Below the pieces are notes generated by a model. The model was not told where the DNA came from, searched no databases, and saw nothing but the letters and a program-made list of their open reading frames with translations. DNA of 64,000 nt from Salvator merianae (Eukaryota; Chordata; Lepidosauria; Squamata; Teiidae). The stretch lies in assembly GCA_003586115.2 (NCBI GenBank), contig QVOM02000126.1, positions 52,805,234 to 52,869,233 of the forward strand. The letters are read 5' to 3'. Both the position numbers and the translations under genes were made by a program. Shown in pieces: positions 50,907-64,000 of the stretch (its first letter is position 1; each line of letters starts with the position of its first letter).

Positions 50907-52444
50907 GCATTATGATGGCCATGGCACACTTGCATTAGCCATCATTCCTTATTAGCTATCATTCCTTATGGTTGAATCTCTACCATTTTTTATCTCTAGG
51001 TGTTGGATTTTGTGCATTTTATGTTATACACTGTCTTCTACAGCTTAGACTTGTAACAGAAGAATATGTTAGGAAAAGACACTGTCTTGATCATCAAGGG
51101 AAAAATCTGATGATTGTAGTTCTTTCTACATATGCACTAGATATAATTAAGCAGAAATAAAAACCTTAGGTATTAAGGACTGAATACTGTCATTTCATAG
51201 CTCCTGTAGAATTTCTATTACAGTGTGAACTCAGCTGAACTAACTTAGATCAGATGCAAAGATTATAAAGTGGTGAGGGGTTGAATTTCATTTGTGTTTC
51301 TCAGTTCATGTCCTGATACACCAGGCTGTGTATGCAGTGATTTTTCAGAAATATAGAAAAGATGTGAATATTGAGCATTATGTGTGGAAATAAGATTCAA
51401 TTTGTTTTATTTTAAAACCATACATGTTTGCCTTGACTGTAGTGAGAAGCTAGAGGACTCACTGAGTAAGATATTTATTGATTTGCCTTGCGTAACTAAC
51501 TGTGTAGGAGATTCAGGCTACTATTTTTTTGCTCAAACCCTTAACTAGGCACTGCAGATAGGCATTTTTGTGACACCAACTTTACACCTTTCTTCCCACT
51601 CCACAAGCATTACGTGGTGAAGATCCTAATTCATATATAAGACCAGTGTAACCTTTTTCTAATAGTATGCATACTGTATCACTTTGAGATGTTATTATAG
51701 GTGGTATAGAAGTTAAACAATTAACCACAGAGGTTCCACTTTACAGTCAACAGACAGAAGTAATAGTTTAATGAAATTGGATCACTAGAATTATATATAT
51801 CTAAAGCAAGCATTGTGGAAAGATTTTCTATTATCTAATGTTAGCAAGAAGATGACGTGAGGAGTATCAACTTTCACGACTGCTTTCAAGATATACCTTT
51901 GCTAGAACAATGTTACCCCCCAAACTCCAAAGAATTTTGAAAATGAAATTAGGATTCCCCCTTCCATTACAAACTCATATTTTAATGAAGATCGCTTGTC
52001 TGAATTAAAGGAAAGCTTGTCTTCCTCTTGGAATATAAATTAAATAATATCTTACAAAACTGAAGCCATTCCTAGAACTCCTGTTTTGTGATAGGTGCGT
52101 GCTTCCATTTTGGGGTTCCTGAGTTAGGGCATGACTTGGGGAGGGGTCTTGGGTGTTGTGTTGGTAGCATGATGCTCTGGGCACAGGAGTGAAACTATGG
52201 TCCCTGCAGGAGCACCTTGCCCACTGCTTCAGCAGGTGCTCACATTACCAGACATGATTACTGCAGAGCAGTTGGTGACACAGGGGGAGGGTGCATCTGT
52301 GTGGCTGTGGAAGAGCAATCTCAATTCCAGCTAGACAAGTCATTAAACCAATGTTGGGAAACTCTTGACCAACTCTTCCTAATTCTTGATTAAAATATTC
52401 TTTTAGGAGTCCTCACTGATAGCTGTCCAATGTGTGGTGATTTT

Positions 52445-52830
52445 TAAGCTCTGTCCAGATGGGGGATATATCACATAATTCTGTCTGCACAAAAGTGGGA
52501 TTGCCACAAGTACCAGTGGCAATCCCACCATAGTTCCACTGTTTCCTCACTCAAAGTCCCAACAGCCTATTGCAGAAAAACCTGACTCTGGTACCTTGCG
52601 GATGCAGCTACCATCTTTGCCATGGCCACTGTGCATGTGCAGGACCTGAAAAAGATGGTCATGCATGTGCAGTGGTGGTGATCACGCACTTCTAGGTATT
52701 TCATGCCATCAAAATACCTGGCTGTCCACGTCACTATATTGTGCACTGATGGCAGCAGCAGGTGATTATTCTGGAGGGGCTTTACTCTGGAATGTTGCCT
52801 GTTAGTGTGATATTTAGATGGTGTCTGGAG
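52445..52830 (-). mobile_element. M3 element, inverted orientation, about 385 bp
   Basis: GTCCAGATGGGGGATATATC opens it. Then GTGGGATTGCCACAAGTACC, ATGGCCACTGTGCATGTGCA, CACTTCTAGGTATTTCATGC and GGTGTCTGGAG follow in the reverse order of the copy at 28831-29290. It is a closer match to 57643-58075. Confidence 0.7.
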
Positions 52831-53359
52831 CTAGCCTTGAGTTTCAAAGACGCTGGTGGCTCGTGGATCTGATAGAGTCCTGAGCAGCTCTCAGAAGAGG
52901 TTGAGTAAGTATTCTCATAAAGATAAGCTCCAATGTATTTTCTACAAGTATTGTGATTTGAAAGACTTTAATGGTGGAGAATTAGACTAGAATCCATTAA
53001 ATCCCTGCAGGTTTTAAATCCTACTTGGCTGTGGAAACATGGAGACCTTCAGAATATTACTTGCCCTTCCTAGTCTAATCTCTCTCAAAGTGTTGCCTGT
53101 CCTGCTATTTTTTTAAGGATCAGAACCAATAAAAAGGAGCAGAAAAATAAGCATGTAAATAAAATATAACAGCTATCACCACAAAGAAAAATAACCCACT
53201 CTCTGATGATAAAAAGAACTCCAGGGATTATGCACAGTCCAAAACCTTAGTAGTGCTAGGTAAGCTAGGGAAGGTGAGAATGTTTCATTGATTATATACA
53301 TCATCAACTTAGTTGGCATTTTACTCAGAGGGTAGATTACCACCCAAAGAGCCTACATA

Positions 53360-53925
53360 AAAACATAAGAGCACCTTACTGGATCAGACCACGGCTCATC
53401 TAGTCCAGCATCCTGTTTCGCACAGTGGTCCACCAATCACTTCTGGGCATCTCAAGCAGAAAACAAAGGCAAAACCTTCACCTGCTCTTGACTCCCTGCA
53501 AACGGCCTTTAGAGGCATCCTACCTGTCTGTCTATGAATCTGTCCAGACCGTTCTTAAAGCTATCTAGACTGATTGTTGTCACCACCTCTTCCGGTAATA
53601 GATTCCATATACCGATGGCCCTCTGCATGAAAAAAATACTTCCTCTTGTCAGTCCTAACTCTCCTGCCCATCAGCTTCATAGAGTGCCCCTTGGTTCTTG
53701 GGCTGTGTGTTAGAGAAAATTATTTTTCTTTAACCATCTTTTCCGAACCTTACAAGATTCTATATACTTCCATCAGATCACCTCTTAAATCCTGTCTTTC
53801 AAGGCTGAAGAGATTTAGATATTGCAGCCTGATTTCACAAGGAAAGTTTCAGCCCCTTGATCATTCTGGTTGCTTAAGTCCACAGAGACGGACTGACTAT
53901 CTTCTATTGGAGTAGAGGACCTTGT
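53360..53925 (-). repeat. LINE 3' portion (CR1/L2-like), minus strand, about 565 bp
   Basis: In the minus direction it carries the end of a non-LTR polyprotein (the plus strand shows CATCAGATCACCTCTTAAAT and TCAAGGCTGAAGAGATTTAG, complement of the LFSLERQDLRGDLMEVYRIL-type region). It then has the shared tail ending TCTAGTCCAGCATCCTG and TGGATCAGACC near 53360. This is the longest copy of the tail family and joins the 7100-7660 and 18085-18392 types in one element. Confidence 0.8.
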
Positions 53926-54379
53926 TATTTATGAATTTTGGTATCTCCTTTGTTTTTACAGAAAAGCAGCTTCACAAATAAAGGGTGAAGACTCTGTAGT
54001 TTTTGATATCTGGCCTTTGTAAGGGCTTTGGCGCAAAAATAATTATTTTTGCTGCTTTATCATGGGCACTTGAAGGGGATTTCCCTCTTTTTTTCTTTTT
54101 TAATTTTTTTTTTCTTGCAAATTGGACACACTGCTAAAATATCTCACAAACCAGTGAAAGTCTGGTTTATAAATCTCCCTTATATCCTACTAGGCAAAAG
54201 GTCTATTTTGTTTTTAAAGGAACCCTAGGGAAGTGTCACATTATGAGCCTGACTGGAAAGTATACCCAAGGGTGGTTGTGACAGTCATACGCTATAATTT
54301 TTAAAAAAATCTCTATTGTGGATTAGCAGATGATATCCAGCACCCTGGATTTTTATTTTTTCTGAAGGCTTTGAGATAA

Positions 54380-54837
54380 GGGCTTCCTCCAGACGTTAGC
54401 TGATTAATTAGCTATTTAACAATATTCCAGAGTAATGTACTTCTGGAATTATTGCATGTTGCCCAGATGGCAGGGCAACAGTATAGGGCAAGTGGAGGCA
54501 CTTACTTGTGTGGATGCTTACTCCCATGATGGCGTAGGGTGTACACCCAGGTATTTCGACGGCACATGAGCAGCAACTATTTTCAGCCCAGTTCTGTCCC
54601 ATATATGGGCAGTTGCCACGCCCAAGATGGCGGACTGCATGAGCAGGCTTTCCGACAAGGTAAGCCCTCTCGCTTTATAGGTAAAACCCAGTTTTGGAAG
54701 TTGATTTTCCTGCAATCACGTTATTGCAGGACTTCACACCAATATCCTGGGGCTATGTTGGGATTGCCACGGACACCGTGGCCACATGGTGCCGGGATAA
54801 TCCCAAGTCTTACACCCTGTCTGGATGCAGCCAAGAA
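54380..54837 (+). mobile_element. M3 element, about 458 bp
   Basis: The left end GGCTTCCTCCAGAC and right end GTCTGGATGCAGCC are inverted repeats, and AAG flanks both sides. The interior has CTCCCATGATGGCGTAGGGT, GGGATTGCCACGGACACCGT and GGTGCCGGGATAATCCCAAG, in line with the copy at 28831-29290. Confidence 0.8.
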
Positions 54838-54999
54838 GAAAGACAAGGCTTAAAGGTTAAAAAGGGGGAAAGAGGAGGGAGAGGGTTCTAAAGATCTGTT
54901 GCCCTATTCTAAGATAACAACAAAGACAAGGCAGAGATCAGAGTGGGAAGCCTGTGCCCTCCAGACGTTACTGGACCACTATTGCCTCCATGACTGATC

Positions 55000-55430
55000 A
55001 CTGACCCTGTGGACAGGGGAGCCAGGAGCCAGAGCTATACCACTCACAGAGGCCCAAGTCATGCCACCTGGCCCATGATGGGCTTTGCTGCCAGTGGGCC
55101 ATGCCAAGGCTTGGCTGCTTTGCAGGCAGCCCACCATGGCCCATTTTTTTTGTTCCCAGCACCCAGAATAAGTGCACTTTTAACACCACTTCCAGGTCCC
55201 TGTAGAAATGGCACTGGGCCCTTGGCAGTGGGCCATCCGCACACAAGCTGCTGGTTTGCTAAACTGGCTAATCCACTCTTGGAGCAGGCTACAGGACTAT
55301 TTCTGCACCATAGTCGACTCCAGTGCCTCATCTGGTGCCAATGGAGTGATCTACCAGGAGGCAAGGCTTCCCAGCAAGCTGTTCTGTCATATGGAAGAGG
55401 AATTCCAGTGCAGAAAAGGCCCCTGTCTCT
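55000..55430. mobile_element. GGGCC-ended repeat remnant (M5-like)
   Basis: The right end GTGCAGAAAAGGCCCC is of the M5/M2 type. The interior GAGCAGGCTACAGGACTATT and CTGCACCATAG also appear at 5505-5540 (GAGCAGGCTACAGTGACATG, TTTGCAGCACAG), so the two places are copies of one old family. The left boundary is uncertain. Open frames across it are incidental. Confidence 0.45.
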
Positions 55431-56404
55431 ATAGTCATGTACTGACAGGGAAACAAGCTAAATACTGTATCAGCCAAAACTACAGATATGCATGAAATGG
55501 GTTTCTCACTTTGCTGCACGTTCAGGGGGAAAAAAAAAAGGCAAGTGACCAAAATATATTGGTATTCTGTCCTTAGGGGATAACAGGGAAACGCAGAACA
55601 TTTCATTGTTCCCCATAGTTCTCCTGCCACTTAACCTACAAAAATGATACTCAGGTGATTTTTAATTTAAATGCCTTCCCCTTTTAAGTTAGCAAAGGAA
55701 AAATATACCTCCGAAAGGGCATGCAGAACACTGGAACCAAGCAACTTGAAATGGTTTGATTCATTTCCAGCTCAAGATAGGCTTTTATTACGTCTGTTCC
55801 ATTGTGGGCTTAAAATATCTGAAGCAACTTGTTTTGAGCCAAGACAGTCAAGCCTGAAACATTTTGCACATCCCTAGGCAAGACATCATCCCCTTTTGAT
55901 TAAAGAAAATTAGATTGGTGGCTTGGATGATATTTTTAACTGGACACCTCTCACTAACATTAATAATAGAATATTTGATTAAGACAGAACAGCCAAGGAT
56001 GAATTGAAAGGCACATTAAACAATAAAATGTGTGCAAAAATTAACAGCTTACTCATAAACAGCATGTGCTCTGCTGTCATAGCAGCACAATATATTCTGT
56101 TTGTGAAGTGCTTTCCCCCCCTTTCTTTCAAGAATGCTAAAATGCCGTTGGCCACAGAAAACTGTATTCAATGGAATTCAAAGCATACAGCTGTCCCTCC
56201 TTATCCACAATTTCACTATATGAGACATTTGTGTATTTATGACTTTGGAAATGTAAGCGTGACTCACATTTTGGTGAGTTAATATGATATTTCAGGCCTC
56301 AAGTTAGGCTTTAAGGAGATTTTAGAGTTTCAGCCATTTTGGCACTTGTTCTAGGCTGGTGAGCAGTGCAATCTTGGAGAATGTTTCTGGAAGAGTTGAA
56401 GAGT

Positions 56405-56645
56405 AGGGATGTGCTGAACTGCAATTCGTTGAACACGAACAGCAGCTAGAGGCCAAGGAAAGTTACTTATTTATTTATTTAAAATATTTATATATTGCTT
56501 CCCATTAAAAGATAGTTGGGAGATGAGGCCCTGGAGATGAACCATTCTATAATGTCAAGGCAGCAGACACTTATTCCCACCCCCTCTTGAATATGCATGT
56601 GCCAGACTGTCGTTCATCGAACATGAACTGCAGTTGAAGGCCAAG
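56405..56645. mobile_element. Old remnant with tips like the hAT-type element
   Basis: It starts TAGGGATGTGCTGAAC, close to the tip of the element at 9271-9972. It also carries TTCGTTGAACACGAACAGCA and CGTTCATCGAACATGAAC, which are partly inverted. A TTTATTTATTTAAAATATTT retroposon tail interrupts it near 56470-56500. Confidence 0.4.
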
Positions 56646-56838
56646 GACTGTTAGGTGTTTTCCCTAACAACCTTAGCTCTTTTTGCCACCGCTCCCTTAC
56701 ACGCAAATAAACTGCAGAAAGGGGGGAGCTTACCGGCTTGCTCCATGCATCATTACTGCTGCTATAGGGCTTTGCACATGCACAATGATGTCACATGCAT
56801 GCACCCTAATGTGCACTGCAGACCCACTCAGTGTTTAA

Positions 56839-57053
56839 GGCTGTGTTCAGACATAACAAAAGGGGTGACTTGGAGGTGCCTCATAGAGACAGTGTGTGGC
56901 CTTCGTATTCCAAAGACTTCTCTAATCCACCATTTCTAGCATAGAACGTTCATGAGAAATGGGAGGGGCAGATTGGTGTGTGAATGATCCCACCTCGAAG
57001 CCACCTTTGAGTTGCCTCAGAGATGCTTTTTTTTGCTGAGTCCGATCACAGCC
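56839..57053. mobile_element. Short inverted-repeat element (family M4), 215 bp
   Basis: The ends are GGCTGTGTTCAGACATAAC and GTCCGATCACAGCC, inverted repeats. The interior (GGTGACTTGGAGGTGCCTCA, GAAATGGGAGGGGCAGATTG, TGTGTGAATGATCCCACCTC, GTTGCCTCAGAGATGC) is the reverse complement of the 8740-8952 copy. Confidence 0.75.
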
Positions 57054-57059
57054 TATGAG

Positions 57060-57260
57060 GTTACTGAACTGAAGTATATAAAATCATGTATAGTATGGAA
57101 AAGGTGGATAGAGAAAAAATATTCACTCTATTGCACAACACTAGAACCAAGAGGCACTCTCTGAAGCTGATGGGCAGGAGAGTTAGAAGTATTTTTTTTC
57201 ACCCAGAGCATCATGGGTCTTCAAATTAAAAGAGTAACCTGTAGAGAAATTGAAGTGTGA
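57060..57260 (+). repeat. LINE coding-end fragment (CR1/L2-like)
   Basis: TATATAAAATCATGTATAGT, ACAACACTAGAACCAAGAGG, CTGAAGCTGATGGGCAGGAG and AGAGTAACCTGTAGAG match the part of the family upstream of the tail (compare 7225-7400). Confidence 0.65.
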
Positions 57261-57642
57261 AACCCAGTGCCAGTGTTCTATTATTGAGGCAAGAGTCCAA
57301 AACCTGATGGTGAGGTCTCTTGTTTATGCTGTTGCTAAGAACAGGTTAGCTGAGTGTGTCCTTGCCTGCTTGTATTTGTCCCTTAAGTTTGCTTTTATTC
57401 TTGAAAACTGTGTACCTACTGATTATTTATGTAAACTGCTATTCTATTCACTCCTGATAATTGGACTCATATCTTTATTTGACACTCCATGCTTAACTGC
57501 TTCCACACTGTACCAGGTTCCAGTATAAACAGAATGCTGAGAAGCTGGAAGAGAAACATCAGCCAAGAAAACTATATGGATGTTTCCATATAACAATCAG
57601 CAGTTGATTCCAAGTGGAGGTACCAAACAACAAGTTAGGCAG

Positions 57643-58075
57643 CATCCAGATGGGGGGAATATATTTTGGTGCCACTATGGTGGGATTGCCACACATATCT
57701 GTGGCAACCGCACCATAGCTACACTATATGCCCCCTAAAACTCATGATTCTCTATTTCAGGAAAATCTGACTCTGATGGCGGGTTTTCCCAAAATAGTGT
57801 GATTATTTACCTTTGTAGACGGAACCACCGTCATCGTCCTGGCCACCATGCATGCATGTGGGCTGAAAAAGACAGCTGCGCATGAGCAGTGGCGGCATCA
57901 TGCACATCCAGGTATTCTTTGCCAGTGAAATACCCAGAAGTGCCTCCAAAAAATGAACAGACAGCCCGATCCCCCATGGTATCTAGTCAACAAGCGATTG
58001 TTCCGTAGGGCCCCTTCTCTGGAATATCGCCTGTTCATGCTGTATTTGGCCAGCACCTGGAGCAGGTCCTTAGTG
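57643..58075 (-). mobile_element. M3 element, inverted orientation, about 430 bp
   Basis: It starts GGCAGCATCCAGATGGGGGG. It continues with GTGGGATTGCCACACATATC, CTGGCCACCATGCATGCATG, GAGCAGTGGCGGCATCATGC and AGTGAAATACCCAGAAGTGC, and ends near GGCCAGCACCTGGAGC. This is the reverse of 28831-29290. Confidence 0.75.
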
Positions 58076-61000
58076 GCAGTGGAAAAAGAAGAATTAAATC
58101 ATGGGAAAGGTTGAAAAGAAATTTTCTTGAACTGTTTTAGAAACAAATCGGAAGTTTTAAATTAATGCATGACCAAATTATCTTGTTCATCTAGCCCTCG
58201 CATTTAAATTAAATTATCTGATTTACCAGTTTAAAGAGTCAGTACAGAGGTCTTCATAGCATTCTCTGAACTATTGGCTGTCAAACTGCACAGTCCTTCT
58301 GTTTTGTGCAATAACCCACTCCTCACATTGCCTGGTCTTTGTTTAAACTCTATATTGACTTCAGTATCAATTTTGGTCAGGGGCAATAATAATTTTTGAA
58401 AACTGTCAAAAGCAACCTGTTAGTATGCAGTAAGTAACATTTCAAAGCAATGGGAGGAATTATATGCAGGCTGCAGAAGAGCAAGAACAAGAGAAAATAT
58501 GATCCTGCAGTTCACTGTGGCCACTGAAGGTGGGTGGCTCAAGAGCATGGAGGGTGCAGAAGCCCAAGTGTCTGCAAGTGAAGGCAAGTGACATGCCTAT
58601 ACTGGCCTGCACTAACTCACACCAATTTTTAACATTTTTTCCACTTACTGCTATGAAAGGAATCCTTCGTATTATTTATCAGTGCTACCTCTGCAGCAGA
58701 TGGTGTCATTTTTCTTTCCTCCATCCCATTTTGCTAGCCACTACATATGTATTTCAAATGTTCCCGGTTTCCCCCTAACTGTATTATTCTTGAAAAACAA
58801 AGAAAATTTATAAGTCATCAAGTTTGATGCACCTCATCTGGCTTTTAGTCAGAGGTGGTAACAGGCTTATAAGGGCAAAGTGGGCAGCATCCCACCATAT
58901 GTGCAGCTTAGGGGCAGCCGTCACCTTCCTTTTGCCCTTCAAAAACGCTACAGTGCTAGAATGACTGACTTGCCCTCAACGTACACTGGCCTTGTCTCCA
59001 TCTATCAAGACATGTGCAAGTGTGTTTGGTTGCTGCATTTCCATTTGCAACCACAAGAGGTGCCAGAGAAGAAAGGGTATGATCACCATTGCAGGCACCT
59101 TCATGCAAAGCACGTCTTCCCGATCTCTGAAAGAGCACCTCAATCGCTGCCTATTGGGCACCTCTACTATCCATCACGGAGCTGTGGAGGCACCTTTCGA
59201 TGTGTCAGACAAGGCATTTCCCACAAGATGTCCATCCTCTGGCCCTCTTCCCCCCCACATGGGGGGACAGGGTGTGTTTAGTAGAGATTGTCTTCGGTGA
59301 CATCTGCAGTCATGCTGTGCATGCCTATCACTAGCTGTGGTTGCTATTACCCTGGCGCAGTCTTCTCCTCCTACACTGCTTTTAGCTTTCTTAAAGCCAT
59401 GTGAGAGAGAATTGTTTGGAAACAGTGAATGGATATACAAAACAAACACAAAAACACAATTAGCATCCAGGCTAGTGACATGTCACAAGGAATATTTTCC
59501 ATTGGGCACTCTTAGGAGAACCCTGGAAACAGCTTTTTTTTTTTAACGAGAAGATTAGCTTATGCAATGTAAAAATGAAAAATGAGGTCAACTAAAAATG
59601 CTTTTCTCTAAACTTTTTATACAGCAAAACCCCCAGTCTTTCTGAAGTTCAATCTGGTAGGAGCTATAAATAAAAATAAGCAATTATATTTTATGTATTA
59701 TCTAAATGAGAATACAAACCTCTGGTTCCTAATATATAATGAAATGTACAGTCGGCTCTTCCAATTGCATAACCATAACATGGTTCACTGAATTCAAATA
59801 TTAAGTATTGGAAAAGGAAAAATCTCCCATTGATTTAGTGGAAATAAATGTATTTTGTTATAGTAGCTGAATCTTTAGCGATAATGCGCATGGGTGTATG
59901 TATGGATCGTTATAAAAGCCATAAAATCTATTAATTTAAAACACACTGGAGGGCAGCTATTAAAGAAAATCTCCACCAGTGTAGCAATTGCCATCTGTTC
60001 TGGAATAGATATGTGCAATATCCAATATGGATAAGACAAATGCGAGAAAAAAAGAATCACAAATCTCAGTCTTCTTCTGTGCACATCTCAGGAATGGAAT
60101 GTTTGCTTTATTTCCCACAGAGTCTTGCATTTAGATCACAGTTCATGCACAACTTGGGAAACTTTCTGACCCAGGAGATATGGCAGATAATCATGATGGA
60201 GATATATTAGGAAAAGAAAGGGTGTGTGTCATGTGATTAGTCATGTCAGTGAAGTTGCTTTTATCAATTTTAACATCCAACAGTGGTTGGTCGAAGGACA
60301 AAGAAAGCTCCTGGCCCCTGCTGATTGTGGACTTCTTTGCCTCGCGTGCGAACCTGAGACCCCGCACAGAGCTCTGGTGTCCAGTTTTCAGTCCATACTG
60401 AGGTTTCAAACGACCCTGAAAAAATCACACCTAGATATTTTGATGTACCACTATGGGTGCCAAGAGACTCCTTTATAAGGATTTCATGACCTCAGATGAG
60501 TTAAAAAGGAATGAGATAGCAGGAAATGTGTCACGGGTTTACTGTGGGAGGCATCAGAAAAGCATTTTGGGCTACAGTTTGTTCACAATAATGCCATCAG
60601 GGCTAAAAGAGAGTTTGAACTGAATGTAAAGTCCAACCCTACTCAGAAATAAGCTAGGAAAGTGATTCAATGCATAGCACTGATTCCTTATCAGAGATTC
60701 ATTGACCCAATTCAGTTTTAAATCATTCCAAAGGACAGTTTTAAGACCTTAGCTTTTTTTTTTCTCCTCTTAAGGAGCACATCCTCTGCATCTTTAACTG
60801 TCAGATCCAAAAACACTGTGGGTGTAGTTACATGTAAGCAGATTATATGTGAGCAGTTGTTGTTTACACTGCAACCAATGTCTTGTGGCAAAATCAGGCT
60901 TTCCTTGGGGGCTGGCTGCAACTGTGTGATTGACTGACAGCACTCTGGGCTTGGTCCCCTGTGACTGGCTGATCAACTTGCAAGGCCCTAAAGGCAGTGC

Positions 61001-62799
61001 TATCTTTCCCACCAATCAGTGTGCTTAGTCTATCCCTCCAACTGCATGGTGGGATCTGGTTGTTCATGTTGTTTCTTTTAAATCAGAATCCTTAGATCCT
61101 TGAGTATTTGGGAGGAATGGAGGAGGAACTCCCAGTGAAATGGACTGAACAATCCAGATTTATTAATATGCAAAATAAAATCTGAAGAAATGGCAAACAG
61201 GTAAACTGAAGACAATGTTCTTGGAATAAAATCACAGCAAATGGCAATGAAATTTAAAAAAACTCACTTAGCTTTTTTTTTAAAAAAAATTCTTCATAAA
61301 TACTGGAAACTTGAATAATTCAGTGGAGGCGGTGTGAAAACTAGTTACAATGTTTGTAACCCTTACTTAGTATGGCAGGAGAACAAGAGTACAAAAATGT
61401 GGAGTTGTACTAAACCCGGCAGGAAGGCTTAGAAACATTGTAGCAAATTATTCAAGTCTAAGGCTCTTTTTTCTTAGAAAAATCCAGATACCTGGATAAA
61501 AATATATTTAGATACCCTGTGTTTAAATAGAAAAATCTGGGTATCCAGATTTGTGGATCTTTGCTTTAGAAAAATCCAGCTACCTGTAATTTTGGGTCTT
61601 CCTATATGCAAATATCCAGGTGCCTGGATTTTCTGGAAGATTTTTTTTTTTCTTTTAAAGCCTGCTGCACAAGAGAAGGGGAAGGATGAAAATCATAGTG
61701 GGGAATTCCCTAACAAGGACAAGGGAGTAGAGCGGTGTGGAAAGAGGAGAATAAGGCAGCAATGCTGACTTGCCCCCTCCTCATGTTCTAAGAGCAAACG
61801 TGGACAGAGCCTGCAGAAAAAAAGATACGTGAACCTGGATCCATGGGTGCGAAAAGCCCTTGGACTAGCTAGAGGTGGATGGGTAGGCTCTGGCCCCATG
61901 AGCATGGGAGGGATAAAAAGCCCCTTGCTTGACATAGTTTGCTTAGCTGCTGCACCAACAGTGGGTTTGACCCACCCATCTTCCTCTTTTCTAAAGGCAA
62001 ATCTGGACTGAGCCAAGCCAGACAATACCTGCCCCAGCTGTCTGACTGTCCAATAGGATGCAAGTATTCATGTACCCAAATTTACTGCAGTTTTTTAAAA
62101 AAAGAATATGAGCTTTGCTCACCTCTTCAGAAGACATGGTAAGACTGTAGGACACAATCCACATGCCATGACCAATGTGGGCTGCCAGAAAAAATACATT
62201 TCTGGAGTGTGCCCAAACACTCTTTCCGCGTCATGCATTATCCTGTCTAAAGCTTGGGACAGCTACGAATTTCATTCAAAAACACGTAGGCTCCACCCTG
62301 AAAATCCACTGTGAAAATTATAAAGGATTCCTATTAGAGCAGCAAGCATATCGGCTGAACTAAAATACCCTGCTGGAGGCTCATTAGACAGACACAAAGC
62401 ATCTGAATAGAAAGATGGGGAATTTACCAGGTTGGTTATAGAAACTGCCCTAGAACTAGTTAACTCCTTGCCACTGTTTCTGGACTTCAGTGAGCTATAT
62501 GGAAAAGCACTAACCCCCAACGTAACATAACAATTATCCAGCAACAATTTTTTATCAGCTGTATATAATTCATGTAAGTTAGTTATTCAATTTCTTAACA
62601 AACTTTACTTCTTTCTTGCTAGTTAAAGGGTGCTAAACAAAATTTAGGTTGGGTTTTAAGCCCCATGCTCAGCTATTCAAAATTCAGGAAGCCCTTCTGA
62701 ATATTGAGATCCCACTAAGTCCTTGTCCATAAAAGTTCTAAAGTGCTAGCAGGGACTGACAGCTTCACTTACCCATTTTTAGGCAGTGTGATTATTTTT

Positions 62800-62880
62800 A
62801 GCTGGTTCATTTTAAATATTGTTTTTACTGTTGCAACCCGCCCTGAGATAAAAATAACAATCAATCGATCAACAGCTTGC
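62800..62880 (+). repeat. LINE/SINE 3' tail-like fragment
   Basis: GTTTTTACTGTTGCAACCCG then CCCTGAGATAAAAATAACAA with ATCAATCGATC is the typical 3' terminus of L2/CR1-class retroposons in reptiles. Confidence 0.6.
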
Positions 62881-63037
62881 TTTTTATGTATATTTGAACT
62901 GGGATCCTTGAAGAGCAGAGTTCTGTATGTTTGCTTCACTCCTGTAAACCTAGGGCATTCACTGATTCGGATGCTCCTCCAAACAAATATGTCTGCTTTA
63001 TTATACATAGCAGTTAAAAGATGGAAAATCCCAACTA

Positions 63038-63304
<267 letters not shown>

Positions 63305-63707
63305 TTAACTTTCTCCCAGAGGTTGCCACTAGATGGCTAGAAAATCACATTGCAAAATACTGACAAGGATTTATTTTATTGTTATTTAAGAATTGCAAAA
63401 TACCGTATCTCAGAAAAATAATAATTCAAAAAATGAACTTAAGGACTTTATTACTGGATCTGAAAGAGAAAAGTCTTGCGCACCAAGAACAGTTTATTGC
63501 TACCCTGCATACTCATGCAAAAAAGTTGCAAAACAAACAAACAAAAATTAAGAAGATGAATCAACATTAATGAAAATGTGGAATAGGATTAACTGTCCAA
63601 GGGAAGCAATACATTTTTGTATATTTCACATTTCGTGTCTTTCTACACCTTCAAATGGTAAAACCAAGTGAGGGAGAAATAAACCTCCTGGTTTTCAGGA
63701 GAAAAGA

Positions 63708-63732
63708 TTTTTTTTTTTTTTTTTTTTTTTTT
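63708..63732. repeat. T25 homopolymer
   Basis: Twenty-five consecutive T, which is an A tract on the gene strand. It may be the tail of an unrecognised retroposon; the flanking sequence does not show one. Confidence 0.95.
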
Positions 63733-63952
63733 ATGACAGTGGAAGAAAGTGCATATCTTACAATGCATTTAGAAAAACATCTAAGGGGGCTTTCTCTAAA
63801 GCCACTGGCGGTTAGGGTGAACCAAAGTGCTTCACCCAACATTCTCAAGTTAAAAGGCCGCATTTAAAAACCCTTAACACCCTTCCTTTGCACATCTTTC
63901 TGTGAATTAAAAATATATTCTTCCCTTTTAGACACTAAAAATAAATGAAAAC

Positions 63953-64000
63953 GGAAGGAAGGAAGGAAGGGAGGGAGGAAGGGAGGAAGGAAGGAAGGGA
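63953..64000. repeat. (GGAA)n microsatellite, runs off the window
   Basis: GGAAGGAAGGAAGG units with GGGA slips continue to the last base, so the full length is unknown. Confidence 0.95.

Overview
The window is nuclear DNA from a vertebrate, most likely a squamate reptile (lizard or snake). It is about 98% intron and transposon sequence, with short exons carrying GT/AG splice sites. The interspersed repeats look reptilian: a tRNA-derived SINE of squamate type, L2/CR1-clade LINE fragments, a Tc1-like transposon, a hAT-type element and many short inverted-repeat elements. The species cannot be determined from the sequence. No bacterial, organellar or viral gene organisation is present.

One protein-coding gene is recognisable. 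It lies on the minus strand and spans the whole window: a BTB-BACK-Kelch protein that I identify as KLHL29. Six consecutive internal exons are present, read right to left: 63269-63070 (end of BTB), 50140-49881 and 34016-33818 (BACK and linker), 28618-28436, 26712-26532 and 16082-15889 (Kelch blades). Every junction has AG/GT signals and compatible phases (1, 0, 1, 1, 2, 1), giving one open frame of about 400 residues. The N-terminal half (extension and start of BTB) lies beyond base 64000, and the last Kelch blades lie before base 1. The protein would be a cytoplasmic adaptor for cullin-3 ubiquitin ligase: BTB and BACK dimerise and bind CUL3, and the Kelch propeller binds substrate.

Layout. 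1-15888: long partial intron with minisatellites, LINE pieces, inverted-repeat elements, a hAT-type element with an 8-bp target duplication (9271-9972) and a GC-rich element (11905-12481). 16083-26531: intron with a decayed Tc1 transposon (16305-17807) and an AT-rich, repeat-poor block at 18420-19260 that looks like a conserved non-coding element. 26713-33817: two short introns with a 42-bp minisatellite and more inverted-repeat elements. 34017-49880: intron with two SINEs, a 2.4-kb decayed L2-type LINE (46018-48400), a 5S-like fragment, and an unassigned exon-like block (39414-39291) that would end the KLHL29 frame if spliced in. 50141-63069: intron dominated by inverted-repeat elements and LINE remnants. 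63270-64000: start of the next intron, ending in a GGAA microsatellite.

Nothing indicates a multi-gene system. The most notable items are the exon-like block, the nested palindromes in the hAT-type element, the several families of GGGCCTTTTC-ended and CATCCAGA-ended elements packed into one gene, and the candidate non-coding regulatory blocks.
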